From an uncultured Prevotella sp. (GTDB lineage: Bacteria > Bacteroidota > Bacteroidia > Bacteroidales > Bacteroidaceae), in contig UQWP01000002.1 in assembly GCA_900544825.1 (NCBI GenBank), forward strand, positions 1-64,000: DNA of 64,000 bases, read 5' to 3'. The notes below the pieces were generated by a model, which did not search any database, was not told the origin of the DNA, and saw only the letters and a list, made by a program, of their open reading frames with translations. This document shows, piece by piece, positions 24,114 through 33,313 of this stretch. Positions within the stretch are counted from its first letter, which is position 1. Every line of letters starts with the position of its first letter. A program made the position numbers and the translations under genes.

Positions 24114-25124
24114 TTATCTTAATATCTTTTCCTTTCCGAAGAGGTAAGCCAGCTTGGTCTTTTCCATGATTCTGGCGATGGCTATACTTCCCAGGATGGC
24201 GAGTATCACGGTGAAGAGAGCAAAACTGATCTCACTCGGATCCCAGGCAAAGAGGGGATGGTAGAACTTCGCAGCCATCGTAAAGATGGGATGGAAGAGA
24301 TAGATAGGCAGCGTGTTGCGCCCTATATATAATAAGGTGTCCTTGATTCGGTTGGTCACCTTTGCCACTTTTACTATCATAGGACTGAAATCCTTGAAGC
24401 GTTCGGGAGCGTCTAGCAGGTGTTGCAGGAACAGCAGGGTGCTGATGCAGCACCAGCAGGAGAAGACGATAGCCAGACTTCCCCAGTCATACCAGTCTTC
24501 GTGGCTGAGCAGATAAATCCACAGGAAGATGGCGAAAAACTCGTGGCGGAACAGCCTGCTCCACTCCGTTTTGCTCTGTCGGATGACCACACCGATGAAG
24601 TAATAGGCTGCTGCACTTGCCGACAGGGCTGGTGTTTCTGATATCAGAAGCAGCGTAACTGCGAAGACGAAAAGGCTAGCATAGGTGTCTCTTTTCGTAT
24701 AATTCTTGTGTAAATCATTCCAATTCCTTCCACTGAAGCAGAAATAATAGAGCGTTCCGCAGATAATCATAGTCTGGATAAACCAATAGGGACCGATGGA
24801 AGTGACGAAGATCTTCTCGCCTATCTGGGAGAGGGAGAGCTCTGTGATGCCATCTCTTACCGGCATGTAGTAGGAGAGCACCGAGAAACCTGTCACCATG
24901 ATGACATAGGGCAGGGCGAGACATTTCAGATAGTTTCCCATCTGTCTTCCGGTCTTCTCGATGTTCACGAGATAGCCCGTGATGATAAGGAAGGTAGGCA
25001 TCATAAAGGATAGGATGCCTGCCTTGAGCTGGGGGTATGCGTTGCCGAAGCTCACGATATGAATCAATATCATGAGGATAATGAGGATGGCTCGAATGAA
25101 ATCGAGATCGGTATTTCTTTTCAT
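24114..25124 (-). CDS. Acyltransferase 3 family membrane protein (first of three)
   Basis: A 336-residue integral membrane O-acyltransferase with about ten helices. The family start NTDLDFIRAILIILMILIHI contains the conserved R and catalytic-region H, and the LPTYL-like block appears as NTLPIYLFHPIF near residue 278. Such enzymes acetylate or otherwise acylate periplasmic glycans with acyl groups brought across the membrane. It is 20 bp from gtrA and 70 bp from the HAD gene in the same direction. Target unknown. Confidence 0.82.
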   Translation of the reverse strand: MKRNTDLDFIRAILIILMILIHIVSFGNAYPQLKAGILSFMMPTFLIITGYLVNIEKTGRQMGNYLKCLALPYVIMVTGFSVLSYYMPVRDGITELSLSQIGEKIFVTSIGPYWFIQTMIICGTLYYFCFSGRNWNDLHKNYTKRDTYASLFVFAVTLLLISETPALSASAAAYYFIGVVIRQSKTEWSRLFRHEFFAIFLWIYLLSHEDWYDWGSLAIVFSCWCCISTLLFLQHLLDAPERFKDFSPMIVKVAKVTNRIKDTLLYIGRNTLPIYLFHPIFTMAAKFYHPLFAWDPSEISFALFTVILAILGSIAIARIMEKTKLAYLFGKEKILR

Positions 25125-25194
25125 CTGATTCCTTTTGATTTATCTGTTTCTATATCCTTGACTTATCTTTCTGGAAGACTTCTTCCGGGAGTGA

Positions 25195-25836
25195 TTATTC
25201 TCTGAAAGGCTTGTAGTGCCCCTTGTCGGCGAAGGCAAGCATTTCCTTGTCGCCACGACTGTCGCCGAAGGCTTCTATCTCGTAGAGAGAGCGGTCGGAG
25301 ATGGCCTTGTCTTCTGTATCTGCTGTTCGGGGCATAGAAAGAGCCTCCTGAATTCTTCGTACTTTTTCGGCTCCATAGCAGTTGTTGCTCTTGAATCTGC
25401 CCGTCAGCTTGCCGTCTTCTACTTCTATCTGGGTGCCGAGTACCTGAACACCTTTCAGGTTGCGGATATCAAAGAATGGGCGAACCCAGTTGTCGATGCT
25501 TGCGCTTACGATGAAAACCTGGGCTCCTGCCACCAATGCTTCGTGAAGCAGGGTGATGCCTTTCGGGCGGAGCAGATGCTGGCTTTCTTCAGCGAAGCCC
25601 CGGCAGAGTGCATCAAACTTTTCGATGCGCATGCCGGCAAAGAGGTGGGCGAAGATCTGTTGCTTCGCCTTCCAGTTGGGATAAAGGTGCAGTTTCATCA
25701 GCACCAGCAGTGGGCTGTGCATCAGGAAAACCATCAGAAAACTGCCTCTGCCCTTGGCATACTTGATGAATTCGAGCAAGGTATCACTCGTAGTGAGTGT
25801 TCCATCGAAATCAAAACAATATATTTTCTTCTTCAT
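25195..25836 (-). CDS. HAD-IB family phosphatase
   Basis: A 213-residue HAD hydrolase of subclass IB (SerB-like cap). Motif I CFDFDGTLTTSD has nucleophile Asp9 and Asp11, motif II is in FIVSAS near residue 102, and motif IV is AFGDSRGDKEML near residue 192. It lies 30 bp downstream of the UbiA-type phosphoribosyltransferase, as the phosphatase does in decaprenyl-phosphoryl-ribose pathways, so the probable substrate is polyprenyl-phosphoryl-ribose 5-phosphate. A serine phosphatase role is less likely from context. Confidence 0.8.
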   Translation of the reverse strand: MKKKIYCFDFDGTLTTSDTLLEFIKYAKGRGSFLMVFLMHSPLLVLMKLHLYPNWKAKQQIFAHLFAGMRIEKFDALCRGFAEESQHLLRPKGITLLHEALVAGAQVFIVSASIDNWVRPFFDIRNLKGVQVLGTQIEVEDGKLTGRFKSNNCYGAEKVRRIQEALSMPRTADTEDKAISDRSLYEIEAFGDSRGDKEMLAFADKGHYKPFRE

Positions 25837-25866
25837 TTCTTGTTCTTCTTTTAGATTTACTCTTTC

Positions 25867-26772
25867 TTATACGATATAGATAAGAATAAGGAAGGAGAGC
25901 AACCAGGCAAGGACGATAAACTGCGTGATTCTGTCGCGCAGGATAATCTTGGTCGGGTCGCCGCTCTGCTGGTCAACCACTGCAATCTGGATGTATCGCA
26001 GCAAACCTACCAATACGAATACGCTGGTAAGATAGAGATAATCGGTATGGAAATTCTCGATAACCTCCGGACTCACCGTGTACATGATGTAGCAAACCAG
26101 GGTAACGGATGCCGTGATGGTGATAGTCTGGTTGATGAAGGTAAGATTGTATCGACTCGTATTCTTGCGTGGAGCCTCTCCTGTCTTCTCCATACGCAGC
26201 ACATCATCGCGTCGCTTGGCAAAACTCATGAAGAGGGTGATGAGGAAGGTCATCAGTACAATCCATTTACTGAGCATAATGTGCGTGGCGACGCCACCCG
26301 CCAGCAAGCGGAGCACAAAACCGAATGCCACGATGCACACATCAATGATGGCATACTGCTTGAGCTTGGCGCAATAGCAGAGGTTCATGACCCAATAGAA
26401 GGCAATGATTCCCATCGTCTCCCACGAATCGAGCAGACTGCATACCCCCATTGAGAGGATAAGCATCAGAAACATCAAAGCGTAAGCCTGCCTAATGCTT
26501 ACGGCTCCTGATGCGATAGGGCGGTGACACTTCACCGAGTGGCGGCGGTCTGCCTCCACATCATGGATGTCGTTGAAGCAATAGATGCTCGATGCGGCAA
26601 AGCTGTAGGCAAAGAAAGTAATCAGACCCGCCAGCAGGGCATCTGTATGAAACAAGGCACCACCAAAGAAGAGTGGCACGAAGATAAACATATTCTTGAT
26701 CCACTGCTTCGGGCGGATCAGGCGCATCAAGGCAGCGAAGCCCCGGCTATCTTTTATTTCATTCTCGTTCAT
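25867..26772 (-). CDS. UbiA family, decaprenyl-phosphate phosphoribosyltransferase-like
   Basis: A 301-residue UbiA-superfamily enzyme with about nine helices. The first Asp-rich motif is CFNDIHDVEADRRHSVKCHR (about 67-86) and the second region reads KQYAIIDVCIVAFGFVLRLLAGG. KCHRPIASG after the first motif and GFVLR in the second are features of the phosphoribosyl branch (Mycobacterium Rv3806c type), which uses PRPP and polyprenyl phosphate, rather than of menaquinone prenyltransferases. Adjacent HAD phosphatase, GtrA and GT-C-like proteins fit a lipid-linked pentofuranose donor pathway. Confidence 0.83.
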   Translation of the reverse strand: MNENEIKDSRGFAALMRLIRPKQWIKNMFIFVPLFFGGALFHTDALLAGLITFFAYSFAASSIYCFNDIHDVEADRRHSVKCHRPIASGAVSIRQAYALMFLMLILSMGVCSLLDSWETMGIIAFYWVMNLCYCAKLKQYAIIDVCIVAFGFVLRLLAGGVATHIMLSKWIVLMTFLITLFMSFAKRRDDVLRMEKTGEAPRKNTSRYNLTFINQTITITASVTLVCYIMYTVSPEVIENFHTDYLYLTSVFVLVGLLRYIQIAVVDQQSGDPTKIILRDRITQFIVLAWLLSFLILIYIV

Positions 26773-26811
26773 AAAAACTTCTTTTTATTTAATAATCTTA
26801 GATGATTCTTT

Positions 26812-27822
26812 TTATTTAATAATCTTAGATAGTTCCCTTGAGATCCATTCTACAATCTTGCTCAAAATCCAGGAGAGTGGCAGGGTGATGGCTATGCAGA
26901 GGATGAAGGTTGGCCAGTATCCCAAGTGATGAGGTTCGATATAATGGAGCACGAAGTGGATGTGGATGAGATAGCATTCCAGACTCAATGCTCCTACCAG
27001 CATGAAGCTGCGGTTAAACCATCCTGGAGTACGGCGGAAGATGCGGTTCAGGAGCAGGATGCTCGTGATGGTGAGCGGGATGTAGAGCATTCGCTCCAGG
27101 AAGAGCGGGAACATACCGTGCTTCTCCTGTTCCAGGAAGATGCTTGCAAGCAGCGTCATCAGGAACATCAGCCATATCATCCAGATGCTGGCACCATCAA
27201 GCGTCTGCTTCTGGCGTACCATCTCGCCCATGTTGATGCCGATGAAGAAGATAGGTACTCTGCTCCAGAAAATTTCCAGATGACCTACAGCCTGATGAAT
27301 CGGTGTGACGTATTGCACCAGGATGCACCACATGATCATCACCACCGGCAGCCATTTGTAGATGGGGTGGCGCTTGATGAGTTCCATATAGGCTGGGGCG
27401 AAGAGATAGAGCATCATGGTGGCTGGGATGTACCAGAAGGTAAGCTCGTCGTATCGCCAGAAATTCCAGTTGATGGTAATCTCGCCTATCAGATTGATCC
27501 ACGCCTCGAGGTCTCCTCCCTGGAATCGGGGGATGTAGTAGAGACAGGCGATGATAAGCCATGCCGGGTAGATACGCAGGTAACGGCGGATGAAGAAATG
27601 CTTGGCAGAAGGATTCTTCATCCAGGAAAACCACAGGCCGATGCCGCTGAGAAACAGAAATATATCTACTCCTACATTGCCCATACGGCGCAATCCGAAG
27701 AAAGCGTCCTCTCTAGGCAGTGCTACATGAAAGAGAATGATGAAGAGCATGGCGGCTCCCATCAACTCACCGCGATATCTACTGATATTCGCCAGTTCTA
27801 TGTCTTTTATCTTCCACTTCAT
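26812..27822 (-). CDS. Acyltransferase 3 family membrane protein (second)
   Basis: From the ATG at 27822 the protein has 336 residues. A longer frame reaching 28182 is rejected because its first 120 residues overlap the neighbouring acyltransferase and look non-coding. The start MKWKIKDIELANISRYRGEL leads into LMGAAMLFIILFHVALP with the conserved His, then RRYLRIYPAWLI and about ten membrane helices. Role: acylation of a surface glycan, target unknown. A REP-like element lies in the 80-bp gap to the next gene. Confidence 0.8.
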   Translation of the reverse strand: MKWKIKDIELANISRYRGELMGAAMLFIILFHVALPREDAFFGLRRMGNVGVDIFLFLSGIGLWFSWMKNPSAKHFFIRRYLRIYPAWLIIACLYYIPRFQGGDLEAWINLIGEITINWNFWRYDELTFWYIPATMMLYLFAPAYMELIKRHPIYKWLPVVMIMWCILVQYVTPIHQAVGHLEIFWSRVPIFFIGINMGEMVRQKQTLDGASIWMIWLMFLMTLLASIFLEQEKHGMFPLFLERMLYIPLTITSILLLNRIFRRTPGWFNRSFMLVGALSLECYLIHIHFVLHYIEPHHLGYWPTFILCIAITLPLSWILSKIVEWISRELSKIIK

Positions 27823-27853
27823 CTGATATATCTTTTTTATTTTGACTTTGTAA

Positions 27854-27889
27854 GGGGGACAGGCGATGGAATCGCCTGGAACGGGGGGA
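27854..27889 (-). repeat. REP-like hairpin element, copy A
   Basis: GGGGGAC, then the hairpin AGGCGATGGAATCGCCT (7-bp arms, 3-nt loop), then GGAACGGGGGG. It lies between two co-directional minus-strand genes, 13 bp after the stop of the upstream gene. Copies B-D are at 32294, 43149 and 43891 in the same orientation. Confidence 0.75.
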
Positions 27890-27902
27890 GGCTCTCTAAC
27901 AC

Positions 27903-29048
27903 TTAGCTCTTCGGGTTGGGTATCTTCTTCATCAGCTGGGTAAAGAGCCAGGCGATGCCGATGCTGGCAATGATGTAGAGCAGCAGCCCGGCATAGATAT
28001 CGCCATGACGGCTGATAGGGATGAATATCTTGCGGGTGATGGGATGGGTGACGAAGAGGGCGGCTGAGATGACGCCTATCCATTCCAGAACCTTGTAGAT
28101 GCCCGACAGCCAACTTACTTCCTGCAGCAGGTCGGCTACAAGAACACAGAGCAGACAGATAAAGAATGGAACGAAGGTCCATCCTATCATATTGAGACTC
28201 AAACTGTAGATCAGCGAGATGCAGAATACGCAGCCGAAGATATTGGTAACAGGCGAATGGAAGGTCATCAGAATCTTCTCGCCATAGCGGGCATAGAGAA
28301 TGCCCAGACCGAATGGCAGCATACCGCCCATGAAATTATAGCGGTAGCGGTTCATCGCCTCGCTCTCGGGATTGTCAAAGCCCAGCAGCAGCTGGATGCC
28401 GATGCAGAGAAGCATCAATCCTGCCGTCCATCCCCAATGACGGCGATAGAGCAGCAGTCGATATACGATGTAAAGCTGCAGCATCAGGCCGAAAAACCAG
28501 TAAGGTCCTGGCCAGATGATGTTGTCGGGGTTGGGCAATACATTGTTAAACATACCCAGCATCGATACGATGCCCAGCACCTCGTAATGGCGTGGACCCG
28601 GAGTGATGTAGTCTATCATCGTGAAAGCGATGAAACCCACAATCATCATCTTGAAGAGCTTCAGATAATGATAGCGGATGAAGCGCAGAGGTTCGCGCCA
28701 GCTGATATTCCAGGATTGCTTCCTGCCCGAAATGTTGTACATCTGAGCCTGCTGGTCGGCAGAAAGATGAGGCTTGGCTTCATACTTCATCACCAGTCCG
28801 TAGGCACTCAGAAAGAGGAATACGGGCACTCCGTAATGCCCGAAGAACGACAGCAGATGGATTGGCAGGTTGATGTCTGGATTCGCCATCACCTGCAGCA
28901 GCCAGTCGGCGTTGTGCTGGAAGAACTGATATTCATTCTCCTTGACAATCGGACCTAGCCAATGGCAATAGTTATGTAGGAAGATGCCGATGATGGCAAG
29001 TCCTCTCAATGCATTGCATGCACTTCTGGAAAGTATGTTCTGATTCAT
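27903..29048 (-). CDS. Acyltransferase 3 family membrane protein (third)
   Basis: A 381-residue integral membrane acyltransferase. The N terminus SACNALRGLAIIGIFLHNYCHW carries the conserved Arg and His; later blocks include VPVFLFLSAYGLVMKYE and the YHYLKLFKMM loop. About ten hydrophobic helices. Its start overlaps the EptA-like gene by 4 bp (ATGA on the minus strand), so the two are translationally coupled and probably modify the same surface molecule. Three such enzymes in 5 kb suggests a heavily acylated glycan. Confidence 0.82.
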   Translation of the reverse strand: MNQNILSRSACNALRGLAIIGIFLHNYCHWLGPIVKENEYQFFQHNADWLLQVMANPDINLPIHLLSFFGHYGVPVFLFLSAYGLVMKYEAKPHLSADQQAQMYNISGRKQSWNISWREPLRFIRYHYLKLFKMMIVGFIAFTMIDYITPGPRHYEVLGIVSMLGMFNNVLPNPDNIIWPGPYWFFGLMLQLYIVYRLLLYRRHWGWTAGLMLLCIGIQLLLGFDNPESEAMNRYRYNFMGGMLPFGLGILYARYGEKILMTFHSPVTNIFGCVFCISLIYSLSLNMIGWTFVPFFICLLCVLVADLLQEVSWLSGIYKVLEWIGVISAALFVTHPITRKIFIPISRHGDIYAGLLLYIIASIGIAWLFTQLMKKIPNPKS

Positions 29049-30988
29049 TTCCTGGCTCCTTTCTTTGTTTGTTTCTTACCTTGTTTCTTATCTTTTTTCC
29101 TGTCTTGCTTCTTTTCTTCCTGCTTGACCTGCGTCTTGAGATATTCATCCCGCAGCTTGTCGTAGTCGGCTGAGTTCTTCAGGATGCGTGGGCGCATCTC
29201 GTTGTATTTCGGACTCAGGATATTATTCTCCTCCTTGTAGGTTGGAGTTTCAATGCCGGCAAGATACAGCAGCAGGTGCGGCAGGGCATCCGTCATCATC
29301 CGCTTGTCCTTGGCGGCGCGTATCTGTCGGTAGATGGCGCGGTGTTTCTGGATGTATTTCTTCGAGCAGTAGATCCAGAACGGAATCTCAAACTCATAGT
29401 GTGCCAGCTTCCAGTCGATGTTGGCAGAGTGGTTGCGGCAGATGAAGCCACGGTTTTCCTCGTAGCATTCCTCACCATGGTCGGGCACATAGATGATAAT
29501 GGCATCTTCCTTCTGGAATCGCTTCACGATTTCTGCCACGATGGAGTCGTTGTAGAGGGTGGCGTTGTCGTAATGGCTCAATACCTTGCGTTGGGCATCG
29601 GTCAGCTCCGGACGCTTGTCTTCGTAGCTGCTTGCCCAGAACTTAGCCTGATTCTGGCGATAGCGCAGCTTGTAGTTTACGTGCTGGCCCATCAGATGGA
29701 AAATGGTGAGATTATGGTCGGCCTTGTATTGTTTCAGACTGTCATCATAATCTTTCAGCAGTCCATCGTCCAGCGCATGCAGCTCGGTGTTTCGGTGGTC
29801 GAACTGCAGCTTGCTCAGTTCCGGATTGTTCAGGAAGAAGCCGCCGCTGAAGTCATATACCGCCTCCTTAGCCTGTGGCAGGAATTCGTTGGTGATGAAG
29901 GTTACGTTGTAGCCTGCCTTGCGGAATATCTCCGGGAAGAGCGGATAGTCGCACCATTCTCCCTTGTCGCCTACTACATAGGTAGAAAGCATGTGCTTGA
30001 ATACGAAGCTGGTGAGGTTCCAGCAGGTCACGACATCTGTAAACTTGGTGAGTTTCTTCGATTTCTCCAGCGCCGATTGCTTTGGGGTGGTTTTCATGAA
30101 GTAGCCATATTGCTGTGAGTGATGGCGACCGTAGCTTTCACCGATGATCAGCACGATGTTTGGCGACCGGAAACTGCAGCTATCTACCTTCACCTCGTGG
30201 GCAGCATGAATCAGTTGGGTAATCTGATGCGCTGCCAGCTGGTTGGCATAGATGCTGAATTGGAGTCGGTAGATAGGCAGATAGAGCACGGCGTGATCTT
30301 TCTCGGTAAGTGTATGTTCCACCTCTCCGATGGTTCTTCCCGACATCAGCTTATGGTAAGCCTCCTTGTTATGCCAGGAGGTGCAGATGGAAGTGATGAA
30401 GATAGCCAGGCAGAGGATACCGAAGGTGGCTGGCATGGCTGCCGTCATGCGTGGAATGGCCATCAGTCGTTTCTTGAGCGATGCCAATTCGAGTACGGTA
30501 ACGAGGAAGACGTAGATCTTGATGAGCCGTTTCCGGAAAATGACGATGAGTACCTGCAGGAGCGCCAGAAGCAGAATCCAGCCCACGCTGCTGAAGAGCA
30601 CTTCGGCAGAGATGAGGGCAGAGAGGAAGCTGCTTGCCTCGGAACTGTTGGTTTCTCCCACCAGCATCAGCATTGAAGGATTGAGTGTGGAACCGAAATT
30701 CACGAAGCAGTAGGTATCAGCGGCTGCCGTGACATATAATATAATGTATAATATGACACGCAGCCCTCTGCGCACCTTCTTCGGGAATACGGCGAGGATG
30801 GCGCTCACGATGTAGAGATCCAGGAACAGCTCCAGGAACATGTTCTCGTAGAGCGTTCCGTTCTTCGGAATCGTGATGAGTGAACTTACCATGCCCAGGA
30901 TGTACATAGACACAAAGAAGTTGGCATTGCGCCTGATAGGGGCTGATGCCAGACTAAGACAGTTCTTGATGATTTCTTTCCAACTCAT
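29045..30988 (-). CDS. EptA/sulfatase-family phosphoethanolamine transferase-like protein
   Basis: A 647-residue inner-membrane enzyme: about five N-terminal helices (to about 215) and a periplasmic sulfatase-fold domain. Putative metal and catalytic residues are Glu in IVLIIGESYGRHHSQQYGY (about 277-295), a Thr/Ser nucleophile in VTCWNLTSFVFKHML, and Asp-His in YVPDHGEE. Family members transfer phosphoethanolamine to lipid A or glycans. The C-terminal 35 residues are very Lys/Gln-rich. The donor group is inferred from family; phosphoglycerol transfer is an alternative. Confidence 0.82.
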   Translation of the reverse strand: MSWKEIIKNCLSLASAPIRRNANFFVSMYILGMVSSLITIPKNGTLYENMFLELFLDLYIVSAILAVFPKKVRRGLRVILYIILYVTAAADTYCFVNFGSTLNPSMLMLVGETNSSEASSFLSALISAEVLFSSVGWILLLALLQVLIVIFRKRLIKIYVFLVTVLELASLKKRLMAIPRMTAAMPATFGILCLAIFITSICTSWHNKEAYHKLMSGRTIGEVEHTLTEKDHAVLYLPIYRLQFSIYANQLAAHQITQLIHAAHEVKVDSCSFRSPNIVLIIGESYGRHHSQQYGYFMKTTPKQSALEKSKKLTKFTDVVTCWNLTSFVFKHMLSTYVVGDKGEWCDYPLFPEIFRKAGYNVTFITNEFLPQAKEAVYDFSGGFFLNNPELSKLQFDHRNTELHALDDGLLKDYDDSLKQYKADHNLTIFHLMGQHVNYKLRYRQNQAKFWASSYEDKRPELTDAQRKVLSHYDNATLYNDSIVAEIVKRFQKEDAIIIYVPDHGEECYEENRGFICRNHSANIDWKLAHYEFEIPFWIYCSKKYIQKHRAIYRQIRAAKDKRMMTDALPHLLLYLAGIETPTYKEENNILSPKYNEMRPRILKNSADYDKLRDEYLKTQVKQEEKKQDRKKDKKQGKKQTKKGARK

Positions 30989-31050
30989 AGCTTTCTATTG
31001 ATGATGTTTGCTATTTTTTAGAGAATAGATGTTGGGCACTCTTTTTAGAC

Positions 31051-31638
31051 TTAGAGCGCCTGATAGTTTTTGATGGCGAGGTTCTCGATGCATTCGGGAA
31101 CCATACCTTCGATGCTTTTTCCTGCCTTGATGCATTCGCGTATCTCCGTGCTGCTGATGTTGAGCAGTGGGGTTTCTACGATGGTAACACCGGCAGGCAC
31201 TTCGCCCATGCAGGAGCCTTGGCGGGGATAGACTACAATAGAGTAGTGGGCAAGAATATCGTCGTGGTGATACCACTTGTCGAATGCAGCCCAGTTGTCG
31301 CCGCCTATTAATAGTGTAAACTCACATTCTGGATAATCCTTGCTGATGGCCTGCAGGGTGTGCCAGGTATAGGAAGGCTTGGGCAGGCGGAACTCATAGT
31401 CGCATGCCTTCAGCTGGGGTTCATTCTCCAGAGCCTTTTCTACCATCTCCAGGCGCAGGTGGTCATCGAGCAGGTCGGTAGCAGCTTTCTTGAATGGGTT
31501 CATGGGGGAGACCATGAACCACACTTCATCCAGCCCTGCCTTCTCGCAGAGGCTTTTCGCCAATGCGATGTGCCCGGTATGGATGGGGTTGAAGCTGCCG
31601 CCAAAGATTCCTACCTTCTTACTTTGAACTTTGAACAT
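31051..31638 (-). CDS. nadD: Nicotinate-nucleotide adenylyltransferase
   Basis: NAD biosynthesis enzyme adenylating nicotinate mononucleotide to deamido-NAD. It has 195 residues. The nucleotidyltransferase motif KVGIFGGSFNPIHTGH spans residues 8-23, and ISSTEIRECI lies near residue 160. The first eight residues (MFKVQSKK) are encoded by the TTCAAAG dispersed repeat that immediately precedes the gene, so part of the N terminus is repeat-derived; no later start is better. gmk follows upstream with a 44-bp gap. Confidence 0.95.
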   Translation of the reverse strand: MFKVQSKKVGIFGGSFNPIHTGHIALAKSLCEKAGLDEVWFMVSPMNPFKKAATDLLDDHLRLEMVEKALENEPQLKACDYEFRLPKPSYTWHTLQAISKDYPECEFTLLIGGDNWAAFDKWYHHDDILAHYSIVVYPRQGSCMGEVPAGVTIVETPLLNISSTEIRECIKAGKSIEGMVPECIENLAIKNYQAL

Positions 31639-31659
31639 TGAACTTTAAACTTTATGATT
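31621..31659 (-). repeat. TTCAAAG dispersed repeat, copy 2
   Basis: On the minus strand: TAATCATAAAGTT, then tandem TTCAATGTTCAAAGTTCAAAG, running into the nadD start codon at 31638 and its first codons. Confidence 0.65.
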
Positions 31660-31682
31660 AGCAAAGCGGGCTGCTTTGGCCT

Positions 31683-32258
31683 TTATTCTGCAGCCAAGAA
31701 GGCTTTTACGAGTTGATAAACCTCCTGCTGAGCTTTTGCCAGGTCATCGTTTACGACTACGTGGTCGAACTGAGGAGCGAAAGTCAGCTCGTAGCTAGCC
31801 TTGGCAAGGCGCTGCTCGATAACCTCAGGGGTATCTGTGTTGCGGCCTACCAGACGGCGGCGCAGTTCCTCTACCGAAGGAGGTTGCACGAAGATGCTCA
31901 GGGCACGCTCGCCATAGAACTTCTTGATATTGACGCCACCCTTTACATCTACGTCGAAAATCACCGACTCGCCCTTGGCAAGCTGGTTTTCTACCTGCGA
32001 CTTCAAGGTGCCGTAGAATCTATCCTGGTAAACTTCCTCATACTCCAGGAACTCATCTGCCTCAATCTTGGACTTGAATTCCTCTGGAGACAGGAAGAAA
32101 TACTCTACTCCATTCTGCTCTGTGCCGCGAGGGGCACGAGAGGTACAACTGATAGAGAATGCCAACTTCAATTCTGGGTGTTCTTGCATCAACCAGTTGA
32201 CGATGGTACTCTTGCCGCTGCCCGATGGGGCGCTGAAAATCAATAATCCGTTCTTCAT
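31683..32258 (-). CDS. gmk: Guanylate kinase
   Basis: Phosphorylates GMP to GDP with ATP. 191 residues, standard length. The P-loop SAPSGSGKST is at residues 9-18, followed by SCTSRAPRGTEQNGVEYFF, the GMP-binding block, and VIFDVDVKGGVNIKK. Cytoplasmic. It sits between yicC and nadD on the minus strand; gmk-yicC proximity is conserved in many bacteria. A REP-like element lies in the 85-bp gap to yicC. Confidence 0.96.
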   Translation of the reverse strand: MKNGLLIFSAPSGSGKSTIVNWLMQEHPELKLAFSISCTSRAPRGTEQNGVEYFFLSPEEFKSKIEADEFLEYEEVYQDRFYGTLKSQVENQLAKGESVIFDVDVKGGVNIKKFYGERALSIFVQPPSVEELRRRLVGRNTDTPEVIEQRLAKASYELTFAPQFDHVVVNDDLAKAQQEVYQLVKAFLAAE

Positions 32259-32293
32259 TTTTTCCTTTTTCTTTTATTTATATGTATTTTTTT

Positions 32294-32323
32294 GCCAGGC
32301 GATGGAATCGCCTGGAACGGGGG
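32294..32323 (-). repeat. REP-like hairpin element, copy B
   Basis: AGGCGATGGAATCGCCT hairpin followed by GGAACGGGGG; the leading GGGGGAC is absent here (GCC instead). It lies in the yicC-gmk gap. Confidence 0.7.
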
Positions 32324-32343
32324 CTTTGGAGGTGCTGTTTTCT

Positions 32344-33222
32344 TTAGAGAGCATTCAGCACCTGCTCCTTGATCTGCTCCAACTCATCCTTCATCTTCAC
32401 CACGATGTTCTGCATTTCAGCCTGATTGCTCTTGGAACCGGTGGTGTTGATTTCGCGGCCCATTTCCTGGGCGATGAATCCGAGCTTCTTGCCCACACCA
32501 TGACCTTCCTCATTCATGGTCTCGCGGAAATACTTCAGGTGGTTGGCAAGGCGCTGCTTCTCTTCGCTGATGTCGAGCTTCTCAATGTAGTAGATGAGTT
32601 CCTGCTCCAGACGGTTCTTATCGTAATCTACATTCGGAATCTGCTGCAGACCGTTTACGATGTTCTGGCGGATCTTCTCCACGCGTGCCTTCTCGTATGG
32701 TTCGATGCTGGCAAGGAGAGCCTGGATGTTATCTACTTTCTCGGTGAATTTCTTCTGCAGGGCAGCTCCTTCCTGCTTGCGGAAGTCGCTCAGATGGCCG
32801 ATAGCCTCGCAAATTGCATTTTTTGCCACTGCCCACTCCTCTTCGGTCAATTCTTCCACATCAGTTTTGGTTGTTACATCAGGAAGACGCAACAAGGTGC
32901 TGTACCAATCTGTAGGCTCAGGAATGCCTGTTTCTGCAGAAATTTTCTTGATCTGCTGATAATAATTCTGAACAAGCGCACTATTGATAGGTGTAGCGTC
33001 TGTAGCTGCATCCTTCTCAATCCAGATAGAGAAGTCAATCTTGCCTCTTTCCAGGCTTTTAGCTATATATTGACGAATCTCCATCTCCTTCTCTCTGTAG
33101 AGAGGAGCGATACGAGTAGAGAGGTCAAGGTTCTTGCTGTTTAATGACTTTATCTCTACATTAATCTTCTTTGTTTTGTAGGCCGCGGTAGCTTTTCCGA
33201 AGCCTGTCATTGACTGTATCAT
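32344..33222 (-). CDS. yicC: YicC family endoribonuclease-like protein
   Basis: A 292-residue protein from the ATG at 33222. The upstream ATG at 33249 lies within the -7 box, which rules it out. Hallmarks are MIQSMTGFGKATAAY at the start, EIKSLNSKNLDLSTRI, and the C-terminal GKKLGFIAQEMGREINTTGSKSN block. E. coli YicC is reported as an endoribonuclease acting on small RNA; the role in this phylum is unstudied. It is divergent from tsaB with a 91-bp gap holding both promoters. Confidence 0.9.
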   Translation of the reverse strand: MIQSMTGFGKATAAYKTKKINVEIKSLNSKNLDLSTRIAPLYREKEMEIRQYIAKSLERGKIDFSIWIEKDAATDATPINSALVQNYYQQIKKISAETGIPEPTDWYSTLLRLPDVTTKTDVEELTEEEWAVAKNAICEAIGHLSDFRKQEGAALQKKFTEKVDNIQALLASIEPYEKARVEKIRQNIVNGLQQIPNVDYDKNRLEQELIYYIEKLDISEEKQRLANHLKYFRETMNEEGHGVGKKLGFIAQEMGREINTTGSKSNQAEMQNIVVKMKDELEQIKEQVLNAL

Positions 33223-33246
33223 ATAATCTTTCACGTTAAATTTCTG

Positions 33247-33284
33247 CAAAAGTACAAAAAAAAGCGAGAAAATGCGTATATTTG
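33247..33284. promoter_or_regulatory. Divergent -7 boxes for yicC (minus) and tsaB (plus)
   Basis: CAAAAGTA at 33247-33254 is TACTTTTG on the minus strand; TATATTTG at 33277-33284 is the plus-strand box. Both match TAnnTTTG. Confidence 0.6.
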
Positions 33285-33313
33285 CAACTTATTTAAGAAT
33301 ATATTTTTAAATT

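Noticed and set aside
27823..28182. N-terminal extension of the second acyltransferase
   Set aside because: The extra 120 residues overlap the neighbouring gene and a REP element and lack membrane or domain features; ATG at 27822 fits the family start.
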